From the NCBI GenBank assembly GCA_905250025.1, contig CAJNOJ010000397.1, positions 1 through 64,000 on the forward strand: a stretch of DNA of 64,000 nucleotides. The letters are read 5' to 3'. This stretch comes from Adineta ricciae (Eukaryota > Rotifera > Eurotatoria > Adinetida > Adinetidae). Made by a program: the position numbers and the translations under genes. The notes below the pieces were generated by a model. That model ran no database searches and was not told the origin of the DNA. It saw nothing but the letters and a program-made list of their open reading frames with translations. Below are positions 44,613-57,038 of the stretch, piece by piece; within the stretch, counting starts at the first letter, position 1; every line of letters starts with the position of its first letter.

Positions 44613-46414
44613 TCAAAATACTTTCAAATAGGGTGGTGATGGAAGATTTGCATCTGTTGCACTATAAACAGCTGCTTGTTTGAAATCACAAGGTGTTTCA
44701 CGCCATAAATAACGGATACCATATATTGTGCTTGATGCACATGAACTTGGAATAGAAAGACTGACTGACAATGAACTTTTGGATGAAGCGGTTACTAATA
44801 ACCAAGCATTATCATTGGTTGCACAAGTTGTGCCTTGACAACAGACCTAGAAGAAATATTTTGTTAGAAAAATAGACACTTTGTCAATGTCTTTACTTCA
44901 AATCCATTAGGATTACGAAATTCGATTGCAGTTACATTTGTATAACTAACTTCAATTGTTGAAGATGCACTTGACACAACAACATTCGAGACAATGGGAC
45001 CTTGGTATTCAACTTGTTGTCCATAAGCAACAGCTAAACCAGCACGAGATAATCGATAAGCAACGTCGGTTTTTGTGCGCGGATGAATACTAAAGAAATT
45101 TTCAGTGAATAATCAAATTCTCTCTCTCCCGATTAGGTGTTACCCTCCGGGATCATCTCGTAAGTCCATAGCGGCTGCCATGAATACATTTGGTACGACA
45201 TTATTTGGAACATAGCCAATACCGAATGTTTGATACCAACGAATCCATGGAAAACCTCCGACAAAACTTGTTGAATTGCGGTTTGTTGATAACTTTCAAT
45301 GAGAGAGAATAGACAAATTCGATGAAGAGATCTTCTTTCCTACTTGAACGAAGCCGAAAGGAAATTGTAGATTTGTTATTCCATTAGTTCGTGTATTCCA
45401 AACTTGTCTCCAATATGTGATCATTTTCGAAAATGTACAGATATATTTATCACGATTATAACCGGAATTCGATTCGCCTTGGTACCAAATCGCACCGGTG
45501 ACGACCATTCGTGTGAATGGATAGATCATTCCATTGTACAATTCTGTATTTGTCGCTGAGACTTTTTCTAAACCTTCAAATTCGTCAATGTCTTTTTTCG
45601 GCTTCTTCTTTCTAAATTAAAAAAAAAAGATTTTTCGAGGAACTATACACATTCTTTCTTACTTTGTAATTCCACAATCAGTCAAAGCTTGTCTTGGCAT
45701 CCATAATTCAATTGCAGTTCCACCCCATGAAGTGTTAATGAGTCCAATCGGCCTTCCATTCAAAGCTGTATGAATCATTCGTCCATACATCCAACACACA
45801 GCAGATGCATAACCATTTCCCACAACGGATGACGATGCAACAGACCATTTCATTCCGATCGATGGAATTTCTTCTACGGGAGCTGCTGCACCTACACGTG
45901 CTACGCCAAATAAACGTATTTTGGGATAATTTCCAGCATTGGCAATTTCAGTCGAACCATTGAATACTTGACTGACAGCCCATTGCATATTCGATTGTCC
46001 CGAACAAACCCAAATATCACCATAGAGAACATTTTTTAGCGCGATACTTGAAAGTGTTCCATTCGCCAACGGTTGAGTAACAACGACTTCAAATGGACCT
46101 TCGTCACTCTCAGCATCGAGTGTAACTGACCAAATACTCGCTCCAACTTTCTCGTTGATCTTGGATTCACTTCGAGTTTTGTAAACCTTATTATTCATTG
46201 TCAATGTTGTTATCACATCGGTATCACCATACCCCCAAACTATAGCACGTTGTGGTGCACGTTGCAGCACCATATTGTCCGAGAAATAATTGGCAAATCG
46301 AAGTTGCCCATGACCTTGAATTGTAACATAGAAAAATCTTATTCAAATTTCCAATGAATATTTACTTTCTATCACATATGATAATAATAGAAGAAACAAA
46401 TACCAAGCCTTCAT
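44613..46414 (-). CDS. secreted sialate O-acetylesterase family protein (haplotype B)
   Basis: Start at 46414 with the same signal-peptide exon as the A allele, then the catalytic exon with SGQSNMQWA, INTSWGGTAIE and, in the next exon, WYQGESNSGYN. The stop is at 44613. Exon boundaries are conserved with A. One visible difference lies after the nucleophile block (QWA here, QWP in A). Pro at this place is common in the family, so the B allele is the derived form. No frame breaks seen in the parts I followed. Confidence 0.8.
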
Positions 46415-46637
46415 CTCCAACTACAACTGAAAATCTTTACTGTTCGTCTTTTTGTATATATAACTTTGTTAATCAGAGTTTAAACAAAGATAACATATCT
46501 CGCAATTTTACGAACACTCTTTTTTGTTTAGCAAAGAAAAGAATTTCAATAATTATCAAAATGTTTAAAAGGACTTATTTTTCTCTTAATCACTATCATA
46601 AAGAATTCATCGTCAGGTGTGCATCTAACGCGCAAGT

Positions 46638-46803
46638 GGGGAAAAGCGATACTCCATACTCCGGTACTCCCGTAATACTTCAGCCTACTCCAACAGATTT
46701 TTTAAAACTGGAATATCGACTGATCTCTCTTTATAGAGTACGAATGGAGTATAGTAAAGTACAATGGACTACGGGCGGCGTATTGGAGTAGTGCTTTCCT
46801 CCC
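46638..46803. repeat. hairpin repeat in a divergent promoter, haplotype B
   Basis: Counterpart of 25941-26110. The outer arms are less perfect here (GGGGAAAAGCG against AGTGCTTTCCTCCC), and the inner TACTCC/GGAGTA words are conserved. The element was inserted before the haplotypes diverged. Confidence 0.45.
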
Positions 46804-46947
46804 TGTAGATCTAGCGACATCTATATTAAGGCTAAAATTCATTCGAGGATAATCGAGTGGAACAAAACAAAGAGAAGATCGATTTACATCGAGTGAATAG
46901 ACAAAACGAAGGATTGACTAGCGTTTTTCTTTCTATTTCATTAGAAG

Positions 46948-47526
46948 ATGTTGCGAATATTCATCCTATCGACATTTATTGCATTAACTTATGGCATAAA
47001 TTTGGATTTTTTATTAGCCAATGGTCCAACGCATATCAGTTCAACAAACTCTTATTTTATTCCATATGGTGATCCGAAATCGAACTTAACAATGAAATTA
47101 CTGCAAGTTGATCCGTATACTGGCCTTTGGGTCAATATTCTACGAGGACCACCCGGTGCTGTTTTAGGTACACATAGACACTATGATCAGGTGTATGGTT
47201 ATACATTGAAAGGTGCATGGGGCTATCGAGAACACCCGGAATGGTTATCTCGAGCTGGTGATGTTGTTCATGAAACACCGGGATCGGTTCATACTTTGTT
47301 TATTGATGATAATCACGGTGAAACAGAAACGTTATTTTTTGTTTGGGGTGCTTTGGAATATTTAGATGAACACGGTAAAACCAAAGAAATCGAAGACTGG
47401 AGATCGATTCTTCAGAAATATGTCGATTATGGTCAAAAGAATGATTTACCTATTGTTGATCTAACTTATCCAAAAGAGAAAGTCGAAGACGTTCATTTTC
47501 ATTCACATGATAAGATTGACTTATAA
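46948..47526 (+). CDS. secreted ChrR-type cupin, 192 aa (haplotype B)
   Basis: Same single-exon frame as the A allele with the signal peptide (MLRIFILSTFIALTYG) and identical metal motifs (THRHYDQVYGYTLKG, PGSVHTLF). Only a handful of residue changes (for example DPYTGLW against DPHTGLW), none at metal ligands. Such conservation next to decaying neighbours suggests the enzyme is in use. Substrate unknown; the nearest recognised branch is 2,4'-dihydroxyacetophenone dioxygenase. Confidence 0.75.
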   Translation: MLRIFILSTFIALTYGINLDFLLANGPTHISSTNSYFIPYGDPKSNLTMKLLQVDPYTGLWVNILRGPPGAVLGTHRHYDQVYGYTLKGAWGYREHPEWLSRAGDVVHETPGSVHTLFIDDNHGETETLFFVWGALEYLDEHGKTKEIEDWRSILQKYVDYGQKNDLPIVDLTYPKEKVEDVHFHSHDKIDL

Positions 47527-48186
47527 GCTTTTTGACATTTGCTTTTCATGAATAAACCTACAAGAAGATTCATCTTTAGCTGTTTGACACTTAGATAAAA
47601 TGGGAGAAAAAGATTTTTTTCCCACCGTATGGGACTTTTTGTTTTTTGTCATATCGGCCTAAAGTAAGTTCTTCACTAAAAGTCAGATGATGTGATGAAG
47701 CTGTTTGTATAAGCACATAAAGAAAAACGAGTCATGCTGCTTTCTTTTTTTTTTCTTTCTCATTCTGTATATTATTTACGATTGTTCTCTTTCGCTTTGA
47801 GTTTCCGCACGATTTTTCTTCTTCTTCTTTGCATGGTGAGATCGATGGTGTTCGTTATTTCTTTCGACAGAAGAAGAAAAACATTATCCGACAGAAAATA
47901 GTCTTCACGTGTTTATGCGACGCCGACAATGCATCGTTAGTATTTTTTCTACTCCTTTTTCCCTTTCATAGATTTTTTTCTCCCTTCATTTTCATGTATT
48001 TACATCTTCTCTATATATACACACAATTATAATTAAAACACTATGTATCATACAAGTACTTTACAACGTAACGTTTCTTTTAGAAGTTCTACCAATAAAC
48101 TCGATATCGTTCTGATAAGAACAATAAAGTACGTACACAGGACATTTTTATTTTCGAATAAAATTACATTCGTTGTTTAGAAAACA

Positions 48187-49254
48187 ATGGGACGAACATC
48201 AAAAGAAATCGCCATCGCCTTTGCATTGAATATTGGTGCAGGTTTAGCAACATGTATTGGTGGATTAGTGCCTTTCAGCCGAAAGCTTATCTCACTGGCG
48301 AAACCATCACGAATCGGAATTGCTTTAGCCTTATCGGCTGGTGTGATGATTTTTATATCTCTTGCTGAAATATTTGGCAAAAGTGATGAAGAATTTCAAA
48401 AGTTTTTTGGAAAAAATACCGCAAATATTTGTCAGAACCTAACAAATTCGTGTCAAGATTTACGATTTCAATGTGCAAATCGCAATGTTTGCAATGAAAT
48501 TCAGACTGTTTGTCAAACTTTCACCAATGAAACGTCGAACGAATTCCACTGTGATAAGGCATGTCGAGGACATAGTAAAACATTAACTACGGTTTTTTTT
48601 CTCCTTGGTGCTGCATTAATCTTCCTATTAGATTTTATTGTTCACAAAATTTCACCTGATCATAAACATGATATCGACATTGAAGAAATTAATCATTTAA
48701 ACCACCAATCTGTGCTAGTTAAAGATCATGAAGACGGCTCAAATTCTCATCCAAACGGAAGTCTTCATAACACGAAAGCCCATCAATCGTTAAATCGTAC
48801 AGGAATCTTAACAGCACTTGCGATTGGACTTCATAATCTTCCCGAAGGTATCGCAACATTTCTCGCGGCCAGTATCAATTTGAAAACATCAGTACCGTTA
48901 GCTCTTGGAATTGCCTTACATAACATTCCGGAAGGGATTGCTGTGGCAACACCAGTTTATTTTGCAACACAATCAAAATGGAAAGGACTTCTCTATACGT
49001 TCATTTCAGCACTTGCTGAACCTCTCGGTGGACTTATTTGTTTTCTGATTATTAGTAATGGTCTCAATCCATTCGTTAATGGAGCGATGTTTGGCATCGT
49101 CGTTGGAATGATGATAACCATCTCATTGAAAGAATTGATTCCGACTGCATTGCGGTTCTGTACATCAAAAGGCAAAATCAGTGTGTCGATATTAGTTGGA
49201 ATGTTAATTATGGCGTTGAGTTTGATTATTTTTGATTATCTCGGTATGGAGTGA
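48187..49254 (+). CDS. ZIP-family metal transporter, ZupT-like, 355 aa (haplotype B)
   Basis: Intronless and full length, with both metal-site helices (HNLPEGIATF, HNIPEGIAVA) and EPLGG identical to the A allele. Changes cluster in the Cys-rich loop and the His-rich cytosolic loop (SVLVKDHEDGS against AVSIRDPEDGS), as expected for less constrained loops. All Cys in the loop are kept, so it is probably disulphide-bonded. Confidence 0.85.
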   Translation: MGRTSKEIAIAFALNIGAGLATCIGGLVPFSRKLISLAKPSRIGIALALSAGVMIFISLAEIFGKSDEEFQKFFGKNTANICQNLTNSCQDLRFQCANRNVCNEIQTVCQTFTNETSNEFHCDKACRGHSKTLTTVFFLLGAALIFLLDFIVHKISPDHKHDIDIEEINHLNHQSVLVKDHEDGSNSHPNGSLHNTKAHQSLNRTGILTALAIGLHNLPEGIATFLAASINLKTSVPLALGIALHNIPEGIAVATPVYFATQSKWKGLLYTFISALAEPLGGLICFLIISNGLNPFVNGAMFGIVVGMMITISLKELIPTALRFCTSKGKISVSILVGMLIMALSLIIFDYLGME

Positions 49255-49649
49255 ACCAGTTGACTTTGTCGAAACTTTCGATATCTCTTTCCTTGTTTTT
49301 TTTTGTATGAATTACAAAGTAATATATCATTTGTTTTCATATTTATTGTTAAAAGAACAGTTATTTGAATAATAGTAGCGCAAGTCCTTTATCTTCGTTT
49401 CGATCAACGCAACATTTCTTGTCGTTAAGAGAATAAATTTTGATTGTTTCGCAGTACAACAAAAAACAAATAGGTAAGTCGAATCGTTCGTTTTAATATC
49501 CATTTAGGGTTTCTTTCTTAATATGGAATTTTCATTAAGTAGATCTTCACTACATTTTGTTGACATTATGCAGATGTTACATCACGAGTTAAGAGAGATA
49601 CGAGAATTTTTTCTCAATTTCTTATCCCGGAGAGAAGTGCATACTTGTT

Positions 49650-50290
49650 TGATAAAAAAGAAGTAAAACTCGTCGGGAATGTCGCTCTGATCACAGGTGC
49701 GTCCGAATGTATCGGTTTGGCGACTATTCAACATGTCTTTATAACTGAACGTCGATAGACAATACTTGACGAAGCGATAAAAAAATTTGCGAGCAAAAGT
49801 GTAACTGTCATACAGAGTGATGTGTCGAATATAGCTGATCTGGAGAAGCTGTTTTGTGTTATTCAAAAACAGAAGATCGTCTGGGCATTCTCTTCACTAA
49901 TGTTGATGCACATCTTGATGCAATACTGTTAGGATCAATCACTGAAAAAGATTTTGATTTTGTTTATGGTTCAAAAATTTCTATCAATCTTGGTCGATGG
50001 TGGATGAGTTATTATTACCAGTTCATACCTTTCTACCGAAGGACCATCAGGACAAAGTGTCTATGTGGCAAGTCGAGCTGCTCTTCGATCATTTGCATGC
50101 ACACTTACAACTGTTTTGAAACAATACGTTAAACAGTGTGCGATTGACTGAAGATTTCGGAGCTTCTATACCAATGAAACGTTTCTGTACATTCAATGAA
50201 ATAGTAAAAGCTGTTGTCTTTCTCGCTTCAGACGATAGCAGATACACCACGGGCATTGAACTCTTTATCGATGGTGGAGCGGCTCTTTGA
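49650..50290 (+). pseudogene. short-chain dehydrogenase/reductase relic, nearly full length (haplotype B)
   Basis: Readable in pieces: VGNVALITGASECIGLAT (last motif Gly changed to Cys), then a TAG after ERR shared with haplotype A, SVTVIQSDVSN, RLGILFTNVDAHLDA with LGSITEKDFDFVY in another frame, the catalytic region QSVYVASRAALRSFA (YxxxK with Lys replaced by Arg), and the C-terminal RYTTGIELFIDGGAAL. Multiple stops and shifts. Classical SDR oxidoreductase in origin. Confidence 0.75.
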
Positions 50291-50322
50291 AGTAAATTTA
50301 AGATTCTTCACAGATTTACGCG

Positions 50323-50791
50323 ATGTATACTAATGTGAGAAAAATTCACTTCGGCAAAACCAATTCTATATTAATAAATACAACGAAATCTGACAAGATT
50401 CCGAGTTTTTTACGTTCTTCCAAGAGACAAAATATTATTAGATTGACCGATAACACAAACGTCACAATAAGAGCAGAATTTCCATCAACATGGGATGGAA
50501 TAGTGTTGAGTATGAGTAGAGAACGTTCCGAAACAACTCTTCATGAAAAAAAATATCACCAAGAGTTCATTTCGTTCAGTTTTCAGCGGAACATATTTAT
50601 TTTCAAAAGAAAGAAATTTTGTAAAACATCGTTGCAAATACGCCACCGATGAAGCAAAAGCTCATGCGTTTCCGAGTGAATCAGAGGTAGAACGAGTTCT
50701 AAATTGCTATGCTCTTGAAGCCATGAATAAAATACGCATGTACAATCAAAACAAGCACACAATTCAGCTGTTCTTTCCAGACTTATTATAA
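50323..50791 (+). pseudogene. unrecognised coding remnant
   Basis: Two frames overlap around 50543-50652. The second continues with acidic/basic sequence (PSESEVERVLNCYALEAMNK) to a stop at 50791. The last about 120 bp are conserved in haplotype A at about 29170-29300, where they follow a deletion and a stop. I do not recognise the family. Confidence 0.3.
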
Positions 50792-51295
50792 ATCGCCTTT
50801 CATCCTGTGAGCGTCATTGATCGTCGCCACATGACGTTATCGTTTCATATATCTATGTTCACATATACATATGTTTCTGTTTTTCCCTTCAGTTCTACTC
50901 TCTCCATATTTACTTTTCAACTACGATAGATATTTTCTTTCTTTCTTTCCTGTGGAATGTTTCTTCTCTTGATCAACATATTCTCATGATGATTTTACCA
51001 CACTGCTATTTTTCAGTTCTTCGTTGCTTTATGCATATAGAGTTGTTTGTTCTTGTTTAGCCAGAGATTCTCATTCCTGTCGTTTTTATCTTTGTCTGAG
51101 CCGAATAAACGTGAGGACTACCTTCACATGTTCCTCATGAGTATAGTAAGTTTGATTTCACTTTTTGAGATCCATATAGCTTCTTTTTATCTAGAATTCC
51201 CTTGAGCTGGCGATAGATACACATTCATTCTCGAGATTATAAGACCTTTTGATTCCCCATATCGAGAACCTCACACATCCATTCTTAATGGAAAT

Positions 51296-51929
51296 ATTCA
51301 TCGCTATTTATGTACTGATTGTTTTGATTTTGCTCTTTCACGTAAATAAGAATACATTTATAGATACACTACAAGATCAGGTTTGATTTCGAAGGCAATT
51401 GGCGATGCGTCATACACCGTTCTTTATGATAGCAGTGCTTGTCTCTTTGTGTGCGCTAATTTGCGCCTTAGCAATTCTCCAAGCAACAAAAACAATGCTA
51501 CGTTAAATCTTTCGATACAATACGGACTAGGACAAGCGATCGCAGATCGTCAAAAGCCTGACGCCCAAGATGGACTGTAACTTTTGTCAATGATAATCAT
51601 TCTGGCTATGAAAAATCTCCAGATCGTTTAATAAAATCTCGAAGTACTTTCGGATGGCGACGATGGCTGGTCAGTCTAAAAAAGTCAGCATTTCTATTTT
51701 TTCCTCAGAATTATCTCATTTTCATATTCCAGGTTGGTGAAACTTATCTATGTTATGAGTATAGAAGACACTCTTCAGATCATCTATATGATATAGTATG
51801 AACTAAACCAACATTGTTGAAAGCTTCGCTATTTTTGCTTGGTTCACTCGCGTTTCTTCTTGTTGCAATTGGTCTGTGCGTGCATCGAATCTGTTGTTCC
51901 AATTCGAAAGAACCTCGCACACAATAATC
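51296..51929 (+). pseudogene. small membrane-protein relic (haplotype B)
   Basis: A possible first exon (MEIFIAIYVLIVLILLFH, 51296 on) and a last exon around 51733-51929 that reads VGETYLCYEYRRHSS, a TGA at 51799-51801 where haplotype A has TGG, then a TM (ASLFLLGSLAFLLVAIGLCV) and a short CC-containing tail. The middle exons cannot be put together cleanly. Each haplotype is broken differently. Confidence 0.4.
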
Positions 51930-52571
51930 AAAAGAACAGTCCGTCTCAATGACAGCTGGACGAGCAGAAACGGCTGTTTGACTCGAAGTTGCTCAATATA
52001 AACAGAACTGACGTGAGTTTCTCTGGTATGAAAATTAATTTTTGCAAAAAAAGAAAGTACAGATTATTAGATCAGATTTATGTGTACTTATCGGCCATTG
52101 TTTTGTTTAGATTGAAAGTATCAGAATGTTGTTTTTATTTATTTGCAATATGTTCGTACTTGAAAAACAACCTTTTCTGATTCTCATTCTTTTATTTCCC
52201 AAAGTCTTTAATGACTTCGTGGAAGAAAATAATTTTTATGGCGATTGACTTACGATACAATTAAAAATCAATCAACAGTTTATTTTTCTGTTGACCGTGT
52301 GTAAAACGTCATAAAACAGAACTATCTGTATATATTGCCGACAGGGAAATACTTATGGGAACGTCAACCTTTTGATTCATTCCCCATGCGAAGGGAAATG
52401 GGTAAACTTCTTCCCACAAGGCATTATTTAGATTGTACATTTTTTTGTTTCTTATATGTCATAAAGAAGAAAATTATTATGGTTACGGATGAATGAAAAC
52501 GTTATTTTTTTTTGCTCTTTTTCAGTTGCATTCTTTCATCGTGTATTACTGTAAAAAATCAAGGATTCTTT
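51930..52571. other. intergenic, no gene
   Basis: AT-rich spacer before the thioesterase, colinear with haplotype A 29930-30493. Nothing recognised. Confidence 0.4.
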
Positions 52572-53497
52572 ATGGCGCTTGGTACAAAAAACTCACATCC
52601 ATGGTTTGAAGTTTTTCATTCGCGTCCTCGAGCAAAATATCAAGTTTTCATTTTTCCATCGGCTGGTGCAGCAGGTTTTCGTCGTCGAATTGATTTTTTA
52701 ATCAGAATAAATCAATATTTTTTATTCAAGGTTATTACTATCGCGAATGGGATAAAGAATTTCCTGAGTATGAATTCTCAATCATAAACTATCCGGGACG
52801 AGCTGAGAGGCTCACTGAAAAGTGTTTAACAACGATGAAGGAGTTTATTGAGCAATTGACAACTGGCCTTTTACCATTTATCACAAAACCGTGTATTTTT
52901 ATTGGACATAGGTTTGTTTTTCATACAAACAATCACTTCTTCGTCATCTCTATTCTAGTCTTGGATCTGCGATTAGTTACGCATTAGCACGACATATGCT
53001 TGAAACGAAGAATAAGGGAAATTTTCTGAAGTTATTAGTAGAACTGGGTCGAGGACCCCCACATTTAGAAGATCCCGATGCTTCATTTGAAAAGATGACT
53101 GACGCGGAAATTGTCGAAGAATTAAAACGCATTGCTGGTAAAAAAAACTTCTTTGAATCGTTTCGCGTTGTCGTATTGATCGTTTTTAGATCCATCAGCA
53201 CGAGCAATCTATGATTATCCTGAATATGTTCAACTAATGTTACCAATGCTACGAGCGGATTCGAAAGTAGCGGATGAATTGTGCGATCCAATTCCATTGG
53301 ATATTCCGATAATTGTGTACGGTGGCGAGAAGGAAGATAATGTGGATGAATCGTTTTTAGGTCGTTGGAAAGAATTAACAAATAAAAAAGATCTCTTTCG
53401 TGTTCAAATGTTTCCTGGTCATCACAATTTTCAATCAGAATGTCAAACTCAAGTCTTAACTCATCTCAAAGAAGATTTTCGCCGACTGCTGACTTAA
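52572..53497 (+). CDS. type II thioesterase, 256 aa (haplotype B)
   Basis: Exons 52572-52674, 52731-52911, 52959-53137 and 53190-53497 have exactly the same lengths as in haplotype A (103, 181, 179 and 308 nt). The GHSLGS elbow spans intron 2 and the catalytic His lies in FPGHHNF. The presumed acidic triad residue region reads YGGEKEDNVD (Asp), closer to the family norm than the A allele. All three introns are 47-56 bp. The gene is complete, and the ATG is the first in the conserved frame (MALGTK). Confidence 0.75.
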
Positions 53498-53675
53498 TAA
53501 CTTGCTTTTTTCGATGTTTACATCAACCATATGCAAATAAGAACAAAAAAAAATTCGATTTGTTTTTCATCCCACGTCCGAATCATGACAAAACATATTT
53601 TTCTTTTTTCTGACATACAAAAAAAAATTCTCCTTTCAATAAACCATTTGCACTGAAATAAAAAAAAACGAAGCA

Positions 53676-54353
53676 ATGGGGTTCAAAGAGCGATTTCCTC
53701 GTTGGTTGATAATCATCTTCGCTGTTGTTCAACTTGTTCTAACATTAGCGATCATCGGAACTGAACTCGGCTCGTTTTATAGTAACGTTGCACATGGAAC
53801 CATTTGGGCAGGATTCTGGTCGGCGTTATTCTACATTCCGACTTGTGTTCTGCTGTTTGTTATGAGTAAGGAGAATCTCACTTGTATTGGTTTTGCATGC
53901 GAATTTCTTTCTTTTCAAGTTTGTTGCTGTCGCGGCCGATGTTATGCGACATATGTTTTAGTATTACAAGGTAAGATCTCGAAGTCGAATCAAAATTTTA
54001 CATTCTATATCGATTTTGTAGCTTTGTGTTTGTTGACATCGGTTGCTGTTATTTATTTCGCCGTTTATTTTCAAGATAACCTATGTAAATGTTATTTGGG
54101 TGATAATTTATGTTGTGCATTACGTGACATGAAAAGTTTTAATCAAGATTACGATCAAATAGCGAATGAATGTTCACCTGTCACGGTCAATGGTGTTCAA
54201 ACCGTCGTTGACCCATGTTCATCTTCACCTCCGACAGCGAAATTACCGTACTTAAGAGCGCAAATCGGTTTTGCTGGGGCGATGATCATTACTTGCATTG
54301 TCTATGCGGTTGTATACATATTCGCTATGTTTGCGATTTGTTTTGGTCATTAG
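53676..54353 (+). CDS. small tetraspan membrane protein, 190 aa (haplotype B)
   Basis: Exons 53676-53865, 53920-53970 and 54022-54353, with identical exon lengths to the A allele. The four TM segments, the CCCRGRC stretch and the Cys-rich loop are conserved. Changes are mostly silent or within introns. It sits between the thioesterase (same strand, 178 bp upstream) and the GMC gene (convergent). Function unknown. Confidence 0.65.
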   Translation: MGFKERFPRWLIIIFAVVQLVLTLAIIGTELGSFYSNVAHGTIWAGFWSALFYIPTCVLLFVMSKENLTCIGFACEFLSFQVCCCRGRCYATYVLVLQGKISKSNQNFTFYIDFVALCLLTSVAVIYFAVYFQDNLCKCYLGDNLCCALRDMKSFNQDYDQIANECSPVTVNGVQTVVDPCSSSPPTAKLPYLRAQIGFAGAMIITCIVYAVVYIFAMFAICFGH

Positions 54354-54491
54354 AAAGAATTTTCGATTAAGTTTTTATTGATGAAGAGAAAGAAGAAGAA
54401 AAAAAAACTTCTTGTTCTTTTATGTCAACGCATGTTTTCTTTTCAAAAACAGAAACCAATCGAATAAAATCATGCTTTTACTTCTTGAAAC

Positions 54492-56429
54492 TTAAAAATT
54501 CGATTTGATCAAATCGGCTGCTCGTTCACCAAGTGCAATCGTGGGAATATTTGTATTACCGGAAATGAGTTTAGGAATAATACTGGCATCAACAACACGT
54601 AAACCTTGAACACCTTTGACTTTTGTGTCTTGTGTGACAACTGTCATCGGATCGTTTTCTAAACCCATTCGACATGTTCCAACCGGATGATAGACAGTTA
54701 TACCATATTTTCTGATGTAAGCCTCCCAGAATTTCTCTTCGTTTTCGGACTTTTTCACTTCTTCATTCAGATCTTCGGCTAATGACTGAAGAACATTTTT
54801 TAACGGTTCGGTTTGACAAATCTTATCGAATAGTTGACAGGCTTTAATTAATGTGCGTACATCTTCGTCATTTTCTAAATAATTCGGATCGATCAATGGA
54901 TAATCCAGTGGATTTGCACTTGCCAAAACGATCTCTCCTCGAGATTTCGGATGAAGAATGGTTGGAATACAAATCGCAGTCCACTGATTGCCATTTGCAA
55001 AACATTTCTCCAATACTTCATCTTTATAATTAAAATTTTCTAACACATCTTTCGTAACTGTAAACGGACAGAAATGTGTTTGAACATCCGGAACGTTATT
55101 TTCTTCTAAAAATCAAAAAACTACCCGTCTGATTTCATTTCTATGCCGATCAATTCCTACCGTTTTGATTTACTTGACACCATGATTGCGATTCGACAAC
55201 ACATGAAGTTAAAACACCTTTACCATTCGTTGCCCAATTAATTAGATTTTCTTGATTTAAATCCGCGAGAGAAAGTGTTTGAATTGTGCTCGAATAAAAT
55301 ATAGGGACAATGAGATGATCCTGAAGATTTTTGCCGACACCAGGTAAGTCGACGATAACCGGAATTTGAAATTTTTCTAATTCTTCTCGAGGGCCAATAC
55401 CGGAGAGAAGAAGTAGCTGTGGACTACCAATTGTACCGGCCGAAAGAATAACTTCTTTCCCGCGAATAGTTTCATCCGTGTCCAAAGATTTTTCCCGCCG
55501 AATGATTACTCCTATAGACAACCGTTTTGTACATAAAAATTTACAAAACAATGCTAACCTGTTGCATTTTTCTTCTCGTCAAAAGTCACTTTGGTCGTGT
55601 ATGCATTGATCAATAAATGAAAATTCTTTCTTTTCACAGCGCTCAATAGATAAGCACTGGCAGTTGACCAACGTTTGCCGCCTTGTGTTGAAACTTGTGA
55701 ATGTCCAACACATCCGGTCAAACTATCCTCCGCATTATAATCATCGGTTTGATGGAAGCCATTTTTAATTGATGACTCGATGAATAATTTATTCAATTCA
55801 TTGGCAGCGTCCAAAGACGATGCATTAACCATCCCGTTCTTCTCGTCATGACTTCGGTATTTCGAATTCAATGGAATTGTATTTTTATCGGCAATTTCCA
55901 ACTTTTTGAAGTATTTGATCATGACATCAAATGTCCACTCAGGTAAATTCCAGTTATCGTAATCATTTGGATCACCGCGAACAAATTGCATGTAATTTAT
56001 AGATGAGCAGCCGCCTAACACTTTTCCACGTGGCCAATTACTGACTTGATTTTTACAAGCAAAATGAGAATTCTTCTGAGGAACGGTTCTATACTGCCAA
56101 TCAATTTCACAACGTTGACAATTTGCACTGAAAAGAAAAGAAAGCTATTCGAGAGAAGAATTGAGCTGAACGAACCATGCAGCTGGCATATGAATTTCAT
56201 CTTTTGTATCGACGCCACCAGCTTCAATCAAAAGAACTTGTTTGGTTTCATCTTCTGATAAACGACTGGCGAGAGCCGAACCAGCGGAGCCAGAGCCAAC
56301 AATGATGTAATCATATTCAATTTCATCGACTTTCGTTTCTGAATAATCTTCTTCCCATCGTTTTATCACCGATGGAGATTCACTCACAACAGGAGCAGCA
56401 GTTTGCTCAGCAACACTCGTTTGTGTCAT
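54492..56429 (-). CDS. GMC-family FAD oxidoreductase (haplotype B)
   Basis: Complete, four exons at positions equivalent to the A allele. The GSGSAG FAD motif, [39 protein letters not shown] and SGNTNIPT are all kept. The N-terminal region before the FAD motif is acidic and variable (MTQTSVAEQ here, MTEGSVAEQ in A), and sequence upstream of this Met diverges between alleles, which supports the chosen start. Convergent with the tetraspan gene, about 140 bp between stops. Confidence 0.85.
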
Positions 56430-57038
56430 TGTCGAATAGAATGAAGACAAAAAGAGACAAATACGATATACACCTCGATTTTTATATCTGTCAGATAATA
56501 GCATGTGTCGAATAAAGATTTTTTTCTTTCTTTCTGTGTTTAGATAAAAGATGTCACCAATCAGCGATTGTCTTTATTTTTCATGAGAAATACAAATATA
56601 CGAATACGATTTGTGACGCACGAAGAATGGTTAGTTTTTTGTTTTGATTATCGACATGTGACTCTTTTTTTCTGTATTTATGAATGATATAATAGAGAAA
56701 ATGTATTTTTGGAGAATAAGATTCATTTGTATTTTGAAAGTACCCAGCAATACAAGTATTCGATAACAGCCATAACCAAACCTACTGAATTCTTGATAAA
56801 TAACATACCACAGTTGAATTCGAGTAAAATTGTCCCTAGAGCTTTATACAAATGATCTATCTGATCATTTCAATTCACTAGATTCATCTTTTTTTATCGG
56901 CATGATTCAGATGGGCTTCTCATAAAAGGATTTTAAAGGAGACGTGAATATGTTAGGATCTGTGTGAAAATGATGTGATAAAACTTGTACTCGAACTCCT
57001 TTTTTTCAAAATAAAGATTTTCCGATTAATCAAAGAAT

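Larger units (their letters stand above)
35696..57038. repeat. haplotype B copy of 17089-34988
   Basis: Colinear direct copy carrying the longer form of each deleted region in haplotype A. Homology stops at about 57038, where a B-only insertion begins, and resumes at 60149. Confidence 0.85.

Noticed and set aside
11718..57038. True segmental tandem duplication
   Set aside because: Possible but less likely: breakpoints are all at Ns, lie in unrelated gene interiors, and the final 98 bp return exactly to the other copy. Kept only as the alternative to the haplotype model.
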